NCBI RefSeq assembly: GCF_019343495.1
Contig: NZ_CP072549.1
Span: 2,542,001-2,606,000, forward strand
Direction of reading: 5' to 3'
Length of the DNA stretch: 64,000 nt
Source: Acinetobacter lwoffii
GTDB taxonomy: Bacteria; Pseudomonadota; Gammaproteobacteria; Pseudomonadales; Moraxellaceae
Positions 29,435 through 37,903 of the stretch are shown piece by piece; positions within the stretch are counted from its first letter, which is position 1, and every line of letters begins with the position of its first letter. The position numbers and the translations under genes are program-made. A model generated the notes under the pieces. The model did no database searches. It saw only the letters and a list, made by a program, of their open reading frames with translations, and had not been told where the DNA came from.

Positions 29435-30703
29435 CATTGCTGTCCCACAATTTTTCACAAGAGGAAGCTCATTTGAGCTTCCTCTTGTTTTATGGGTATT
29501 TTATCGGGTGAAAATAAAGCTTTTAAAGTTCTTCTTTCAAACAAATTCACTTGAATTATTCTGAGTAAACGTTGAACTGTCCAACCTGTTTTCCCTAAAT
29601 GTTGAGCGAAACTCACCAATAAATAGGCGATCATCGCAATCCAGATTTGTGTCTGAATTGCGTTCCTGCTGCGGCCTAGAAACGCTTTTAATTTGAGATT
29701 CTGCTTAATCGCCTTAAAGAACAGCTCAACTTTCCAACGATCTTTATAAATCGCCGCAATGGTGGAGGCGGCTAAATGAAAGTTATTGCTGAGAAAGCTA
29801 AAGTGCTTGCCACTTTGCTGATCTCTATATTCAATTCTTCTTAACACTGGGGCTTTTCTTTTTAGGGCATGTGCGCTATTCAGCTGAATGGTTTCATCTT
29901 TTAGAATACCTTTGGATTCAAGCACTGGATGTTGCTGGATCACCTGATACACAGATTTAGGCCTAAAACGTGTGACAAATCCAATGTTTTGAGCAGTCAG
30001 ATTTGCATACCATTGGTAATCGACATAGCCTTTATCAAAAACTACAATGCTGCCAGCAGGAAACTGGAATTTGCGGCCTTGTACCATGTCATTTTCTTTG
30101 CCATTTTCAACTGCAACAAACTCAGGAATATCATTGCTGTGATTCAATCCTATGCTGAGTTTCATGCTGGCTTTTGAGTCGTGAACTTTGGCCCATTCAC
30201 ATAAGGAAAGCGACAGGTCAATATGACTGGCATCCAAGGAATACAAGGGATTCTTAAAGCGAAATTTATGAGCTACTTTTGAGTGTTCATAGTATTTAAG
30301 CAACTTGTGAAATAGCTGTTGATACAAGGCAGCAGGCTGCTGCTCATTGATTCGTGCCAGCGTGCTTCGGGGAATAGACTTTGCTCCGAGATGACTTAGC
30401 TTTTCCTGTTGGCACTCCAAATTGGATTGAATATCTCTCAGACTTTGTCTACAAGAGAATTGAGACATCAATATGGCAATAAACTGATCCCACCGGGAAG
30501 CCGCTCTAAATTTCTGTCCAACATGGTGTACTTTAGCAAGTTGTTCAAAATCCTGTCGCACAACAGGTTTAATTAGCTCATGAAATACGGTATTCTGATG
30601 TGACAAAACCTGAATCCTGGTCGTTAAAGTGTTTGTTTGCACTCATATTTTAACTGTTAGGACTCAGGTTTTTTTATTTAAAGCAAACTATGGGACAGCA
30701 GTG
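29435..30703 (-). mobile_element. IS4-family insertion sequence, 1269 bp, complete
   Basis: The element is bounded by inverted ends CATTGCTGTCCCA (29435-29447) and TGGGACAGCAGTG (30691-30703), 12 of 13 positions complementary, and flanked by an exact 11-bp target duplication. It carries one intact transposase gene on the minus strand. It has landed in the terminator of mhpC. Confidence 0.93.
29455..30642 (-). CDS. IS4-family transposase (DDE)
   Basis: The 395-residue transposase has an N-terminal DNA-binding part (DUF4372-like: FEQLAKVHHVGQKFRAASRWDQ region) and a DDE domain with Asp in YSLDASHIDLSL, Asp in VVFDKGYVDYQWY, and the IS4 YREK signature YKDRWKVELFFKAIK, where Tyr-x2-Arg-x3-Glu-x6-Lys fits exactly. 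The frame is intact and the ends are intact, so it may still be mobile. Confidence 0.93.
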   Translation of the reverse strand: MQTNTLTTRIQVLSHQNTVFHELIKPVVRQDFEQLAKVHHVGQKFRAASRWDQFIAILMSQFSCRQSLRDIQSNLECQQEKLSHLGAKSIPRSTLARINEQQPAALYQQLFHKLLKYYEHSKVAHKFRFKNPLYSLDASHIDLSLSLCEWAKVHDSKASMKLSIGLNHSNDIPEFVAVENGKENDMVQGRKFQFPAGSIVVFDKGYVDYQWYANLTAQNIGFVTRFRPKSVYQVIQQHPVLESKGILKDETIQLNSAHALKRKAPVLRRIEYRDQQSGKHFSFLSNNFHLAASTIAAIYKDRWKVELFFKAIKQNLKLKAFLGRSRNAIQTQIWIAMIAYLLVSFAQHLGKTGWTVQRLLRIIQVNLFERRTLKALFSPDKIPIKQEEAQMSFLL

Positions 30704-30714
30704 TGGCTTCGGTC
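30704..30714. repeat. Target-site duplication, right copy (IS4-family element)
   Basis: Exact second copy of TGGCTTCGGTC. It continues into ATCCTTTTTT, the right arm and U tract of the interrupted mhpC terminator. Confidence 0.9.
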
Positions 30715-31003
30715 ATCCTTTTTTATATCGAAAATATTTGAGGTAGTGCACATAAATGAGTTTGATTCTCATTTATTTGGATAAATATAAAAATCTAATA
30801 ATTTTTATAGGTTTGAGCTATTTAAACGGAGAAAAATCCAAATGAAACTTTATTAGACTTAAGTGGTAAATGCAGCACATTTAGAGCTAAAAATACACAA
30901 TTTTGGTCGAGGTCAAGTGACAAATTTAAACGCTAGAAATAGATTCTTTATCAAAGAATGGAATTAAAAATGAATTCTTAAGCATAAAATAATAAAACAA
31001 AAA
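30715..31003. other. Non-coding stretch between IS4 element and the LysR gene
   Basis: About 290 AT-rich bases without a gene. The only structure I see is a dyad AAATGAG/CTCATTT (30754-30774) with a 7-nt spacer, which is of operator size. Confidence 0.35.
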
Positions 31004-31040
31004 AAGCACATGCCTATCAAAAGTTGAATGGCATGTGCTT
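31004..31040 (-). terminator. Intrinsic terminator of the LysR (hcaR-like) gene
   Basis: AAGCACATGCC (31004-31014) and GGCATGTGCTT (31030-31040) form a perfect 11-bp stem; the minus strand continues with a T run. Confidence 0.9.
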
Positions 31041-31060
31041 AATGCAGGAAAGGAATAGAA

Positions 31061-31969
31061 TTAATTTTGTTCGCTACGGTTAATATCCAGATAGAACACA
31101 CGAGTCAAAAGCTCAAGAAATTTGCTCACGACATAGGATTTGTTGTTTTTATGGTAGCTGACATACAGGTCTAAATAGGGCAACTCCACGTCCAGCGGAC
31201 GAATCACGGTATTATCCATGGTTAGTGGTGCAATATAGCCAGGCAAAATGGTACAGCCTAGGCCCATTCCGATCGAGTTGATATTAAATAAAATATTATC
31301 GGCCTTTTGCACGATATTGAGTTCAATGCCGTTGGCTTTGGCAAAGTCCAGAATAGCCTGGTTCAGGGTCAAGGACTGCTCTGCTGATGGAATAATAAAA
31401 TCAATACCATTCAATGCTTTAACAGGAATTCTTTCGTATTTTGCTAAGGGGTGATCTTTAGGCAGGAGAAAAATCAGCGGTTCACGAATCACGAACTGGC
31501 TTTCAATTTCATCACTATTGAAATTATGACGGGTAAATGTCAGATCTAGATCACCTTTTTTTAACAAACGCATCTGCTCATTGTTGTTCAGGCTGAGCAG
31601 TTCAATTTTTAAATCTGGGTTCTGTACACGTAGATTTGGCAAGATATAGGGGAAGATTTTCATCTCGGCTACCGGTACAAAACCGATACGGAGCATTTGC
31701 TGTTTGGCCTGTGACACCTGACGTGCCATGGCAACGGCTTTGTCTGCCTGTGCAAGGGTGAGACGGGCCTGTTCCAGGAATACGGCGCCTTCTTCGGTCA
31801 GCTCTACTTTACGTTTGGTCCGGTTGAGTAGCTTTACCCCGACATCTTCTTCCAGGTCTTTGATTTGCTGGCTAAGTGAGGGTTGAGCCGTATAAAGTTT
31901 AAGTGCTGCCTTACTAAAATTGAGCTCTTCAGCAACGGTGATAAAGTAGCGAAGGTGTCGTAATTCCAT
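31061..31969 (-). CDS. hcaR: LysR-type transcriptional regulator, HcaR-like
   Basis: The 302-residue protein starts with the LysR winged helix-turn-helix (MELRHLRYFITVAEELNFSKAA, QPSLSQQIKDLE) and has an effector-binding domain (about 90-295). Stretches such as IGFVPVAEMK, NILFNINSIGMGLGCTILPGY and the acidic positions before them align well in kind with E. coli HcaR, the activator of the 3-phenylpropionate dioxygenase operon. It is divergent from hcaE across 281 bp, the standard arrangement for a LysR activator and its target. The name rests on similarity plus context. Confidence 0.8.
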   Translation of the reverse strand: MELRHLRYFITVAEELNFSKAALKLYTAQPSLSQQIKDLEEDVGVKLLNRTKRKVELTEEGAVFLEQARLTLAQADKAVAMARQVSQAKQQMLRIGFVPVAEMKIFPYILPNLRVQNPDLKIELLSLNNNEQMRLLKKGDLDLTFTRHNFNSDEIESQFVIREPLIFLLPKDHPLAKYERIPVKALNGIDFIIPSAEQSLTLNQAILDFAKANGIELNIVQKADNILFNINSIGMGLGCTILPGYIAPLTMDNTVIRPLDVELPYLDLYVSYHKNNKSYVVSKFLELLTRVFYLDINRSEQN

Positions 31970-32250
31970 GTCATCAACCCAAAGAGTAATCCAAAAAATG
32001 TCTTACTATAATTTCCTCAAAGTATAATCTATAAACAACTATGTCGTGAAGATTATTTTCCCATTCATAAACTAAATGCTCTGGCGGGATTAATAGATGT
32101 TTTAATATAAAAATTCACGTGCTTAATAATTGCTTTAAGCTCTTAATTGAAACAAAAAAAATATTTCCCGAAAAACGCTGTCAAATCCATCATCGTTGAA
32201 AAGTTGAGTCTATTACTTTGTGCCAAAGATAGGTCACAGGAGAGCTTTTC
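31970..32250. promoter_or_regulatory. Divergent hcaR / hcaE control region
   Basis: This AT-rich spacer must hold both promoters and the LysR operator. GGAGAG lies 7 nt before the hcaE ATG. A small dyad CTTTG/CAAAG surrounds TGC about 35 bp upstream of hcaE. Confidence 0.5.
32007..32026. promoter_or_regulatory. Candidate LysR operator (interrupted dyad)
   Basis: TATAATTT-CCTC-AAAGTATA is a 20-bp dyad with 7 of 8 arm positions symmetrical and T-N11-A spacing, located about 40-57 bp upstream of the regulator start. Shape and place fit a LysR autoregulatory/activation site. Confidence 0.45.
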
Positions 32251-33618
32251 ATGAGTGGAAAAATTGATGTGCGCGAAATCGATGCTTTAGTCGATGCACA
32301 AAATGGACGTATTACGCCATCTATTTATACAGATCCTGACATTTACGAATTAGAACTCGAACGTGTTTTCGGTCGTACTTGGTTATTCCTTTGCCATGAA
32401 AGCCAAATTCCTAAGGCTGGTGATTTCTTCAATACCTACATGGGTGAAGATCCAATCATTGTGGCACGTCAAAAAGACGGCTCAATCAAAGCATTTTTAA
32501 ACCAGTGCCGTCACCGTTCTATGCGTGTGAGCTTCGCTGACTGTGGTAATACCCGTGCATTTACTTGCCCATACCACGGCTGGTCATATGGCATTGACGG
32601 TTCTTTAAAAGATATCCCGCTTGAAGATCGTGCTTACCCGCATGGTGCATGTAAAGAGCAATGGGGTCTGGTTGAAGTGAATCGTGTGAAGTCTTACAAA
32701 GGCTTGGTATTCGCTTGTTGGGATGAAACCACACCTGATCTAGAAGAATACATGGGCGATATCGCTTGGTATTTAGATGGCGTTGTTGACCGTCGTCCAG
32801 GTGGTACTGAAATCATTGGTGGTGTACACAAGTGGGAAATCGAGTGTAACTGGAAATTTGCAGCGGAACAGTTTGCATCTGACCAATATCACGCCTTGTT
32901 CTCTCACGCTTCTGCGATCCAAGTATTGGGCGCGAAACCAGACGACGAATCTTCTAAAAAATTAGGTGCTGCGCAAACTGCTCGTCCAGTTTGGGAAACT
33001 GCCAAAGACGCGATCCAGTACGGTTCACGTGGTCACGGTTCAGGCTTCTTCTTTACAGAAAAACCAGACGCAAACGTATGGGTTGACGGTGAAGTTGCCA
33101 ACTACTTCCGTGAAACTTACGACGAAGTTAAAGAGCGCCTAGGCGAGACTCGTGCATTGCGTCTTGCAGGTCACAACACCATGTTCCCAACTTTGTCTTG
33201 GTTGAACGGTACTGCAACACTTCGTGTATGGCACCCACGTGGTCCAAACAAAACTGAAGTGTGGGCATTCTGTATTGCTGATGCTGAAGCATCTCAAGAA
33301 GTGAAAGAAGCATTTGAACGTTCTGCAACGCGTGCCTTTGGTCCAGCCGGTTTCCTGGAGCAAGATGACTCTGAAAACTGGATCGAGATCCAAAAAGTTT
33401 TACGTGGTTATAAAGCGCGTCAAAACAAACTCATTATGGAAATGGGTAAAGGCAACGAAAAAGTACGTGAAGATGGTATCCCGGGTATCACCAACTACAT
33501 TTTCTCTGAAACTGCAGCACGTGGTATGTACCGCCGCTGGGCAGATTTATTGATCCATGAAAAATGGGAAGACGTGGAAAAAGCAGCTGACGAATATGAG
33601 AAGGAGCTTATGAAATGA
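32251..33618 (+). CDS. hcaE: Aromatic-ring dioxygenase large subunit (3-phenylpropionate type)
   Basis: This is the catalytic alpha subunit of a Rieske non-heme iron dioxygenase that adds both atoms of O2 to the ring, giving a cis-dihydrodiol. The 455-residue protein has the Rieske [2Fe-2S] ligands Cys86-x-His88 and Cys106-x2-His109 ([15 protein letters not shown]) and the mononuclear iron histidines His214 and His219 in [14 protein letters not shown], with Asp211 as the bridge between centres. The gene content around it points to phenylpropionate/cinnamate. It overlaps hcaF by ATGA. Confidence 0.93.
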   Translation: MSGKIDVREIDALVDAQNGRITPSIYTDPDIYELELERVFGRTWLFLCHESQIPKAGDFFNTYMGEDPIIVARQKDGSIKAFLNQCRHRSMRVSFADCGNTRAFTCPYHGWSYGIDGSLKDIPLEDRAYPHGACKEQWGLVEVNRVKSYKGLVFACWDETTPDLEEYMGDIAWYLDGVVDRRPGGTEIIGGVHKWEIECNWKFAAEQFASDQYHALFSHASAIQVLGAKPDDESSKKLGAAQTARPVWETAKDAIQYGSRGHGSGFFFTEKPDANVWVDGEVANYFRETYDEVKERLGETRALRLAGHNTMFPTLSWLNGTATLRVWHPRGPNKTEVWAFCIADAEASQEVKEAFERSATRAFGPAGFLEQDDSENWIEIQKVLRGYKARQNKLIMEMGKGNEKVREDGIPGITNYIFSETAARGMYRRWADLLIHEKWEDVEKAADEYEKELMK

Positions 33619-34133
33619 GTCAAATCAGCTTAGAACTTCATCACCAAATTAGTCAGTTCCTTTATCGCGAAGCAAAATTGCTAGACGATTGGAAATTCCG
33701 CGAATGGTTAGACACGCTAGCTGAAGATATTTCTTACACGCTACGTACTACACCAAACGCTCAAACACGTGACCGTCGTCGTTCAGTTGAACCACCTACC
33801 ACTTGGGTATTCAATGATACGAAAGATCTTTTAGAACGTCGTGTTGCTCGTCTGGAAACTGGTATGGCTTGGGCTGAAGAGCCTCCATCACGTACCACTC
33901 ACATGGTGAGCAACGTGATTGTTGAGCCAACTGAAGTTGAAGGCGAATACGATGTGTACATGACATACCTTCTGTACCGTACCCAAAAAGAGAAAGACGT
34001 TACGATTTACTGTGGTAAACGTCATGACAAGATTCGCAAAGTTGAAGGCGGCTTGGGCTTCCAGATCTTCAACCGTAAGATCACCCTTGACCAAGTTACC
34101 TATAACTCACATAACCTGAGTGTGTTCTTCTAA
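33615..34133 (+). CDS. hcaF: Aromatic-ring dioxygenase small subunit
   Basis: The beta subunit stabilises the alpha3-beta3 oxygenase and has no redox centre. The 172-residue protein shows the SnoaL/NTF2-like beta-subunit pattern: [19 protein letters not shown] at the start, RRRSVEPP, and [11 protein letters not shown]. It begins within the hcaE stop (ATGA) and ends in a TAATG overlap with the ferredoxin gene, so translation is coupled. Confidence 0.92.
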   Translation: MSQISLELHHQISQFLYREAKLLDDWKFREWLDTLAEDISYTLRTTPNAQTRDRRRSVEPPTTWVFNDTKDLLERRVARLETGMAWAEEPPSRTTHMVSNVIVEPTEVEGEYDVYMTYLLYRTQKEKDVTIYCGKRHDKIRKVEGGLGFQIFNRKITLDQVTYNSHNLSVFF

Positions 34134-34459
34134 TGAATAAGATTTTTGTTTGCCAAGTTGACGAATTAGACGAAGGCGAAGCGTTAAAAGTGGATTGCGG
34201 CGTAAACGGTATCGAAGCGCTTGCTGTATTTAACAATGGCGGTGAATTCTTCGCTATGAACGATAAATGCAGTCATGGTAATGCGTCAATGTCTGAAGGT
34301 TACCTTGAAGATGACGGTACTGTGGAATGTCCATTGCATTCAGCACGTTTCTGTTTAAAAACAGGTGAAGCATTGTGTCTACCTGCAACTGATCCAATCA
34401 AAACATTCCCAGTGATTGTTGAAGATGGTGCGTTATACGTAGAGATGGCAGGAGAGTAA
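34133..34459 (+). CDS. hcaC: Rieske-type ferredoxin of the dioxygenase
   Basis: This 108-residue ferredoxin carries electrons from the reductase HcaD to the oxygenase. The Rieske cluster ligands are Cys46-x-His48 (KCSHGNA) and Cys66-x2-His69 (CPLHSARF), with 17 residues between the pairs as in the HcaC/BphF group. It starts one base inside the hcaF stop and is followed after 2 nt by hcaB. Confidence 0.95.
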   Translation: MNKIFVCQVDELDEGEALKVDCGVNGIEALAVFNNGGEFFAMNDKCSHGNASMSEGYLEDDGTVECPLHSARFCLKTGEALCLPATDPIKTFPVIVEDGALYVEMAGE

Positions 34460-34461
34460 TC

Positions 34462-35277
34462 ATGGGTTGGCTACAAGGCGAAGTTGCACTGATCACTGGT
34501 GGTGGTTCAGGCTTAGGCTGGGCACTGGTTGAACGTTTCCTGGAAGAAGGTGCACAAGTTGCGGTTCTTCAACGTTCACAGTCAAAAGTTGACGCTTTGA
34601 AAGAACATTTCGGTGACCGCGTGCTTGCGATCGCAGGTGATGTGGCCAGCTATGAAGACAATGTCCGTGCTGTAAACGCAACAGTTGAGCGCTTCGGCAA
34701 GCTTGACTGTTTCGTTGGCAATGCCGGTATCTGGGATCATTATGCAGATATCGTCAATACATCGGGTGAGCAACTGGAAAAAGCCTTTGATGAAATCATG
34801 GGCATTAATACCAAGTCACTCATCTTGGGTGCTAAAGCTGCGCTGGATGCATTGATAGCTTCTGAAGGTTCTATCATATTTACTTTGTCTAACTCTGCAC
34901 TGTACTCGGCAGGCGGAGGCCCCGTGTATACAGCATCTAAGCATGCAGGGGTCGGCATTATGAAAGAACTGGCTTACGAACTTGCGCCTAAAGTACGAGT
35001 GAACGCTGTTGCACCGTCAGGTATGAATGTGAATATTAAAGGTGCGGCATCATTGGGTCAGGAAAACCTGGGTCTGCTGGATGCCCGTGATCCTGAGAAA
35101 ATTGCACGTGGTATGCCACTGAACTTCTTGCCTGAACCGGAAGACATGACCGGTTCATACGTGCTCTTGGCATCTCGTCAAAACAACCGTCCTTTGACCG
35201 GTGTGTTAATTAACGCTGAATGTGGTCTGGGTATTCGTGGTTTACGTCAACCACGTGCAGGTTTCTTTGACGAATAA
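34462..35277 (+). CDS. hcaB: cis-dihydrodiol dehydrogenase (SDR)
   Basis: HcaB oxidises the cis-dihydrodiol with NAD+ to the catechol (2,3-dihydroxyphenylpropionate or the cinnamate analogue). The 271-residue short-chain dehydrogenase has the cofactor motif TGGGSGLG (12-19), NAG at 87-89, and the catalytic Ser143, Tyr156 and Lys160 (LSNSALYS, YTASK). The RQPRAGFFDE C-terminus is typical of the BphB/HcaB type. GGAG precedes the ATG. Confidence 0.93.
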   Translation: MGWLQGEVALITGGGSGLGWALVERFLEEGAQVAVLQRSQSKVDALKEHFGDRVLAIAGDVASYEDNVRAVNATVERFGKLDCFVGNAGIWDHYADIVNTSGEQLEKAFDEIMGINTKSLILGAKAALDALIASEGSIIFTLSNSALYSAGGGPVYTASKHAGVGIMKELAYELAPKVRVNAVAPSGMNVNIKGAASLGQENLGLLDARDPEKIARGMPLNFLPEPEDMTGSYVLLASRQNNRPLTGVLINAECGLGIRGLRQPRAGFFDE

Positions 35278-35347
35278 AATTCAGTCTGAAATGTAATGGA
35301 CTTACTCGGTAGCCTGTTCTGGGCTACCTTCCGTTCTGGAGTCTCTC

Positions 35348-36313
35348 ATGGCCGTTAAACTTATTTGTGCGTCGCACAGCCCATTAATGGAATTTGCTTC
35401 ACCGCAAGAAAAGCATAAAGAACAAGCCGTTCGTGAAGCTTTTGCCAAACTTGCCAAAGAAGTTGAAGACTATAATCCAACGTTAATCATTACTTTTGGT
35501 CCAGACCATTTTAATGGCTTCTTCTATGACCTGATGCCAAGCTTCTGCGTGGGTATTCGTGCCAAAGCAGCAGGGGACTGGGATTACGGTAAAGACAATG
35601 ACCACATTAATGTGCCTGAAGAAACAGCCCTTAATCTAGTGCGTCGTGTGTTGGATGAAGGTGTGGATGTTGCGTACTCATATCGTATGCAAGCTGACCA
35701 TGGCGTGACTCAGCCCTTACATTTCCTGTGTGAAGGCAAACTTGACCGTTATCCAACGATTCCAATTTTTATTAATGGCGCTGCTGCACCTATGCCAACC
35801 ACCAAGCGTACCATCGCTTTGGGCCGTGCTGTGGGTCAATACATCAAGTCTTTAAACCTTGAAAACGAGCGTGTGCTTGTTTTAGGTACCGGTGGTCTGT
35901 CACATGATCCACCTACACCGCAAATGGGTGCAGTACCGCCAGAAGTGGAAGAGTTCCTGATTGCAGGCCGTTATCCAACGCCTGAAGCACGTCATGCACG
36001 TCAATCCAAAATTATTGCAGTGGGTCAAAAGCTGGCAGCAGGGGATACGTCAGTTGCCGTGCCTCTGAATGCTGAATGGGATATTGCCCTGCTAGAAACC
36101 TTCAAGCATGCTGATTTTGCAACATTAGAAGCGATGACTGAAGCTGAAATCCGCCGTGATGGTGGTCGTGGTGGTCAGGAAGTCCGTTCTTGGATGGCTG
36201 CCTTCGCTGCCTTAAGCGAAATGGGTGAGTATGAAATGACCACGCATTGCTATGAAGACATCAGCGAATGGATTGCCGGCTTCGGTATCGTATCTGCAGA
36301 GTTAAAAGGTTAA
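35348..36313 (+). CDS. mhpB: 2,3-dihydroxyphenylpropionate 1,2-dioxygenase
   Basis: MhpB opens the 2,3-dihydroxyphenylpropionate ring in meta position. It is a class III (LigB-type) extradiol enzyme with Fe(II). The 321-residue sequence begins MAVKLICASHSPLME, with the metal/catalytic histidine in ASHSP, and continues with TFGPDHFNGFFYDL, QADHGVTQPLHFL and GTGGLSHDPPTP, the diagnostic MhpB motifs with His115/His179 equivalents. In E. coli this gene sits in the mhp operon; here it is inside the dioxygenase operon between hcaB and hcaD. Confidence 0.95.
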   Translation: MAVKLICASHSPLMEFASPQEKHKEQAVREAFAKLAKEVEDYNPTLIITFGPDHFNGFFYDLMPSFCVGIRAKAAGDWDYGKDNDHINVPEETALNLVRRVLDEGVDVAYSYRMQADHGVTQPLHFLCEGKLDRYPTIPIFINGAAAPMPTTKRTIALGRAVGQYIKSLNLENERVLVLGTGGLSHDPPTPQMGAVPPEVEEFLIAGRYPTPEARHARQSKIIAVGQKLAAGDTSVAVPLNAEWDIALLETFKHADFATLEAMTEAEIRRDGGRGGQEVRSWMAAFAALSEMGEYEMTTHCYEDISEWIAGFGIVSAELKG

Positions 36314-36317
36314 GAAA

Positions 36318-37544
36318 ATGAGCAACGTAAACAACATCGTGATCGTGGGTGCTGGCCAGGCAGGTGCGAGCGCAATTTTAGAACTTCGTGGCAACAAGTA
36401 TGAAGGCAAAATCACTTTAATTGGTGATGAAAGCCATCTTCCTTATGAGCGTCCACCGTTGTCTAAAGATGTGATTCTAAAACCTGAAGACACCAAGATC
36501 GAAATCCTGTCGGAACAGAAACTGGCAGATTTAGGCGTAGAAACGATTCGCGGCAATGGCGTAGCGAAAATTAATGCCGAAGCGAAAACGGTTGAACTCC
36601 TGAACGGTGATGTTGTTGCTTACGACAAGCTCTTGCTTGCAACAGGTGGTGCCGCGCGCCGTTTGCCTAATTTCGATGCTTTGGGCAAACATGTTTATAC
36701 CCTGCGTAACTTGGAAGATTCACAGGCACTGGTGCCTATACTTCAAGCCGGTCGCCGTATCATCCTGATCGGTGGTGGCGTGATTGGTCTTGAGTTGGCA
36801 TCATCTGCACGTTACAAAGACTGTCAGGTGACTGTGATCGAAATGGGTCCGATGGTTATGGGTCGTTGTTCACCACAAATCCTGAGCGAATTCCTGCTAG
36901 AGCAGCATCGTCAAAACCAGGTCGATGTGCGTCTTGAAACCAAGATTACAGATTGCCGTTTAGATGGTGAAGAAGTCGTGGTAACGCTGGAAGGCGGTGA
37001 AGAACTGCGTGCTGATGCTGTAGTTTACGGAATCGGAATCGTGCCAAATGCACAGCTTGCGCTAGATGTAGGTCTGGATGTTGATGTTGCGATCAAAGTG
37101 AATGAACAATGCCAAACCTCGAATGCTGATATTTATGCAGCGGGCGATGTTGCGACCCAGTTACGTGACTGTGGCAATCACCGCCGCGTTGAAACTTGGG
37201 AAAATGCCAACCTTCAGGCAGGCATCTTCGCGCGTCACGTGATGGGTGTGGAACATCCGAAAGCCAATCCGGCCTGGTTCTGGACGGATCAGCTGAATAT
37301 CAACTTCCAGTTTGTCGGCGATATGGCCGCAGCTGAATGGCATATCCGTGGTGAAATGGATGCAGCCAAAGGTGCAGACAATTCATTCGTGATGTACGGT
37401 GTGACTGATGGTCAGATCGTTGGCGGGATTACCGTGAATGCAGCCAAAGAAATGCGTCATTTGAAAAAAATGATCAGCAAAAATACGGCGTTTGATGTTG
37501 AAAAACATTTAGATATCGCGCAAGACTTACGCAAAATTGCTTAA
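36318..37544 (+). CDS. hcaD: Ferredoxin--NAD reductase of the dioxygenase
   Basis: HcaD is the FAD-containing reductase that passes electrons from NADH to the ferredoxin HcaC. The 408 residues contain the FAD motif IVIVGAGQAGASA near the N-terminus, the LPYERPPLSKD segment, the NAD motif ILIGGGVIGLELA, and the second FAD motif IYAAGDVATQ with ETWENANLQA, all standard for BphG/HcaD reductases. It is 4 nt behind mhpB and ends the operon before a strong terminator. Confidence 0.94.
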   Translation: MSNVNNIVIVGAGQAGASAILELRGNKYEGKITLIGDESHLPYERPPLSKDVILKPEDTKIEILSEQKLADLGVETIRGNGVAKINAEAKTVELLNGDVVAYDKLLLATGGAARRLPNFDALGKHVYTLRNLEDSQALVPILQAGRRIILIGGGVIGLELASSARYKDCQVTVIEMGPMVMGRCSPQILSEFLLEQHRQNQVDVRLETKITDCRLDGEEVVVTLEGGEELRADAVVYGIGIVPNAQLALDVGLDVDVAIKVNEQCQTSNADIYAAGDVATQLRDCGNHRRVETWENANLQAGIFARHVMGVEHPKANPAWFWTDQLNINFQFVGDMAAAEWHIRGEMDAAKGADNSFVMYGVTDGQIVGGITVNAAKEMRHLKKMISKNTAFDVEKHLDIAQDLRKIA

Positions 37545-37563
37545 GTTGTATTGAGATATTTCT

Positions 37564-37598
37564 GGACAGACCTATGTTTTGCATAGGTCTGTTTTTTT
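37564..37598 (+). terminator. Intrinsic terminator of the hca-mhpB operon
   Basis: ACAGACCTATG (37566-37576) and CATAGGTCTGT (37582-37592) form a perfect 11-bp stem with a T7 run. Confidence 0.93.
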
Positions 37599-37718
37599 AT
37601 GGTTTTAGCTTTATAGTCATGACCGCAATGGGCTTTGAGATTTAGAAATGTTTTCGTGTAGGTAAGTTTTACTTTTAAGAGATGAGCCATACATGGCATA
37701 AAGTAACAAAAATCTTTT

Positions 37719-37774
37719 GATCGTTTGAGGATACATCCTTGTACCCCAAACGATCTGGCGACATCCATGTCGCC
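37719..37774. repeat. Double palindrome, REP-like intergenic element
   Basis: GATCGTTTG (37719-37727) and CAAACGATC (37747-37755) flank ATACATCC/TTGTACC; one base later comes the perfect GGCGACAT-CC-ATGTCGCC (37757-37774). Two adjoining hairpins of this form in a non-coding gap suggest a dispersed palindromic repeat. The rest of the 300-bp gap shows nothing. Confidence 0.5.
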
Positions 37775-37903
37775 CTCCCATGTAGTTGATGATGGGTGGA
37801 CTCTATTTTTAGTCTTATCTATACCACTAGTCACGATAGTATCTACAGATCTAAATAACAGGTTTCAGGTTTACTATTTAGAATAATCAGATTTGAGGAT
37901 GAT

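Noticed and set aside
37541..37834. 97-codon minus-strand ORF behind hcaD
   Set aside because: It reads through the hcaD terminator and the twin palindromes; no ribosome site and no domain.
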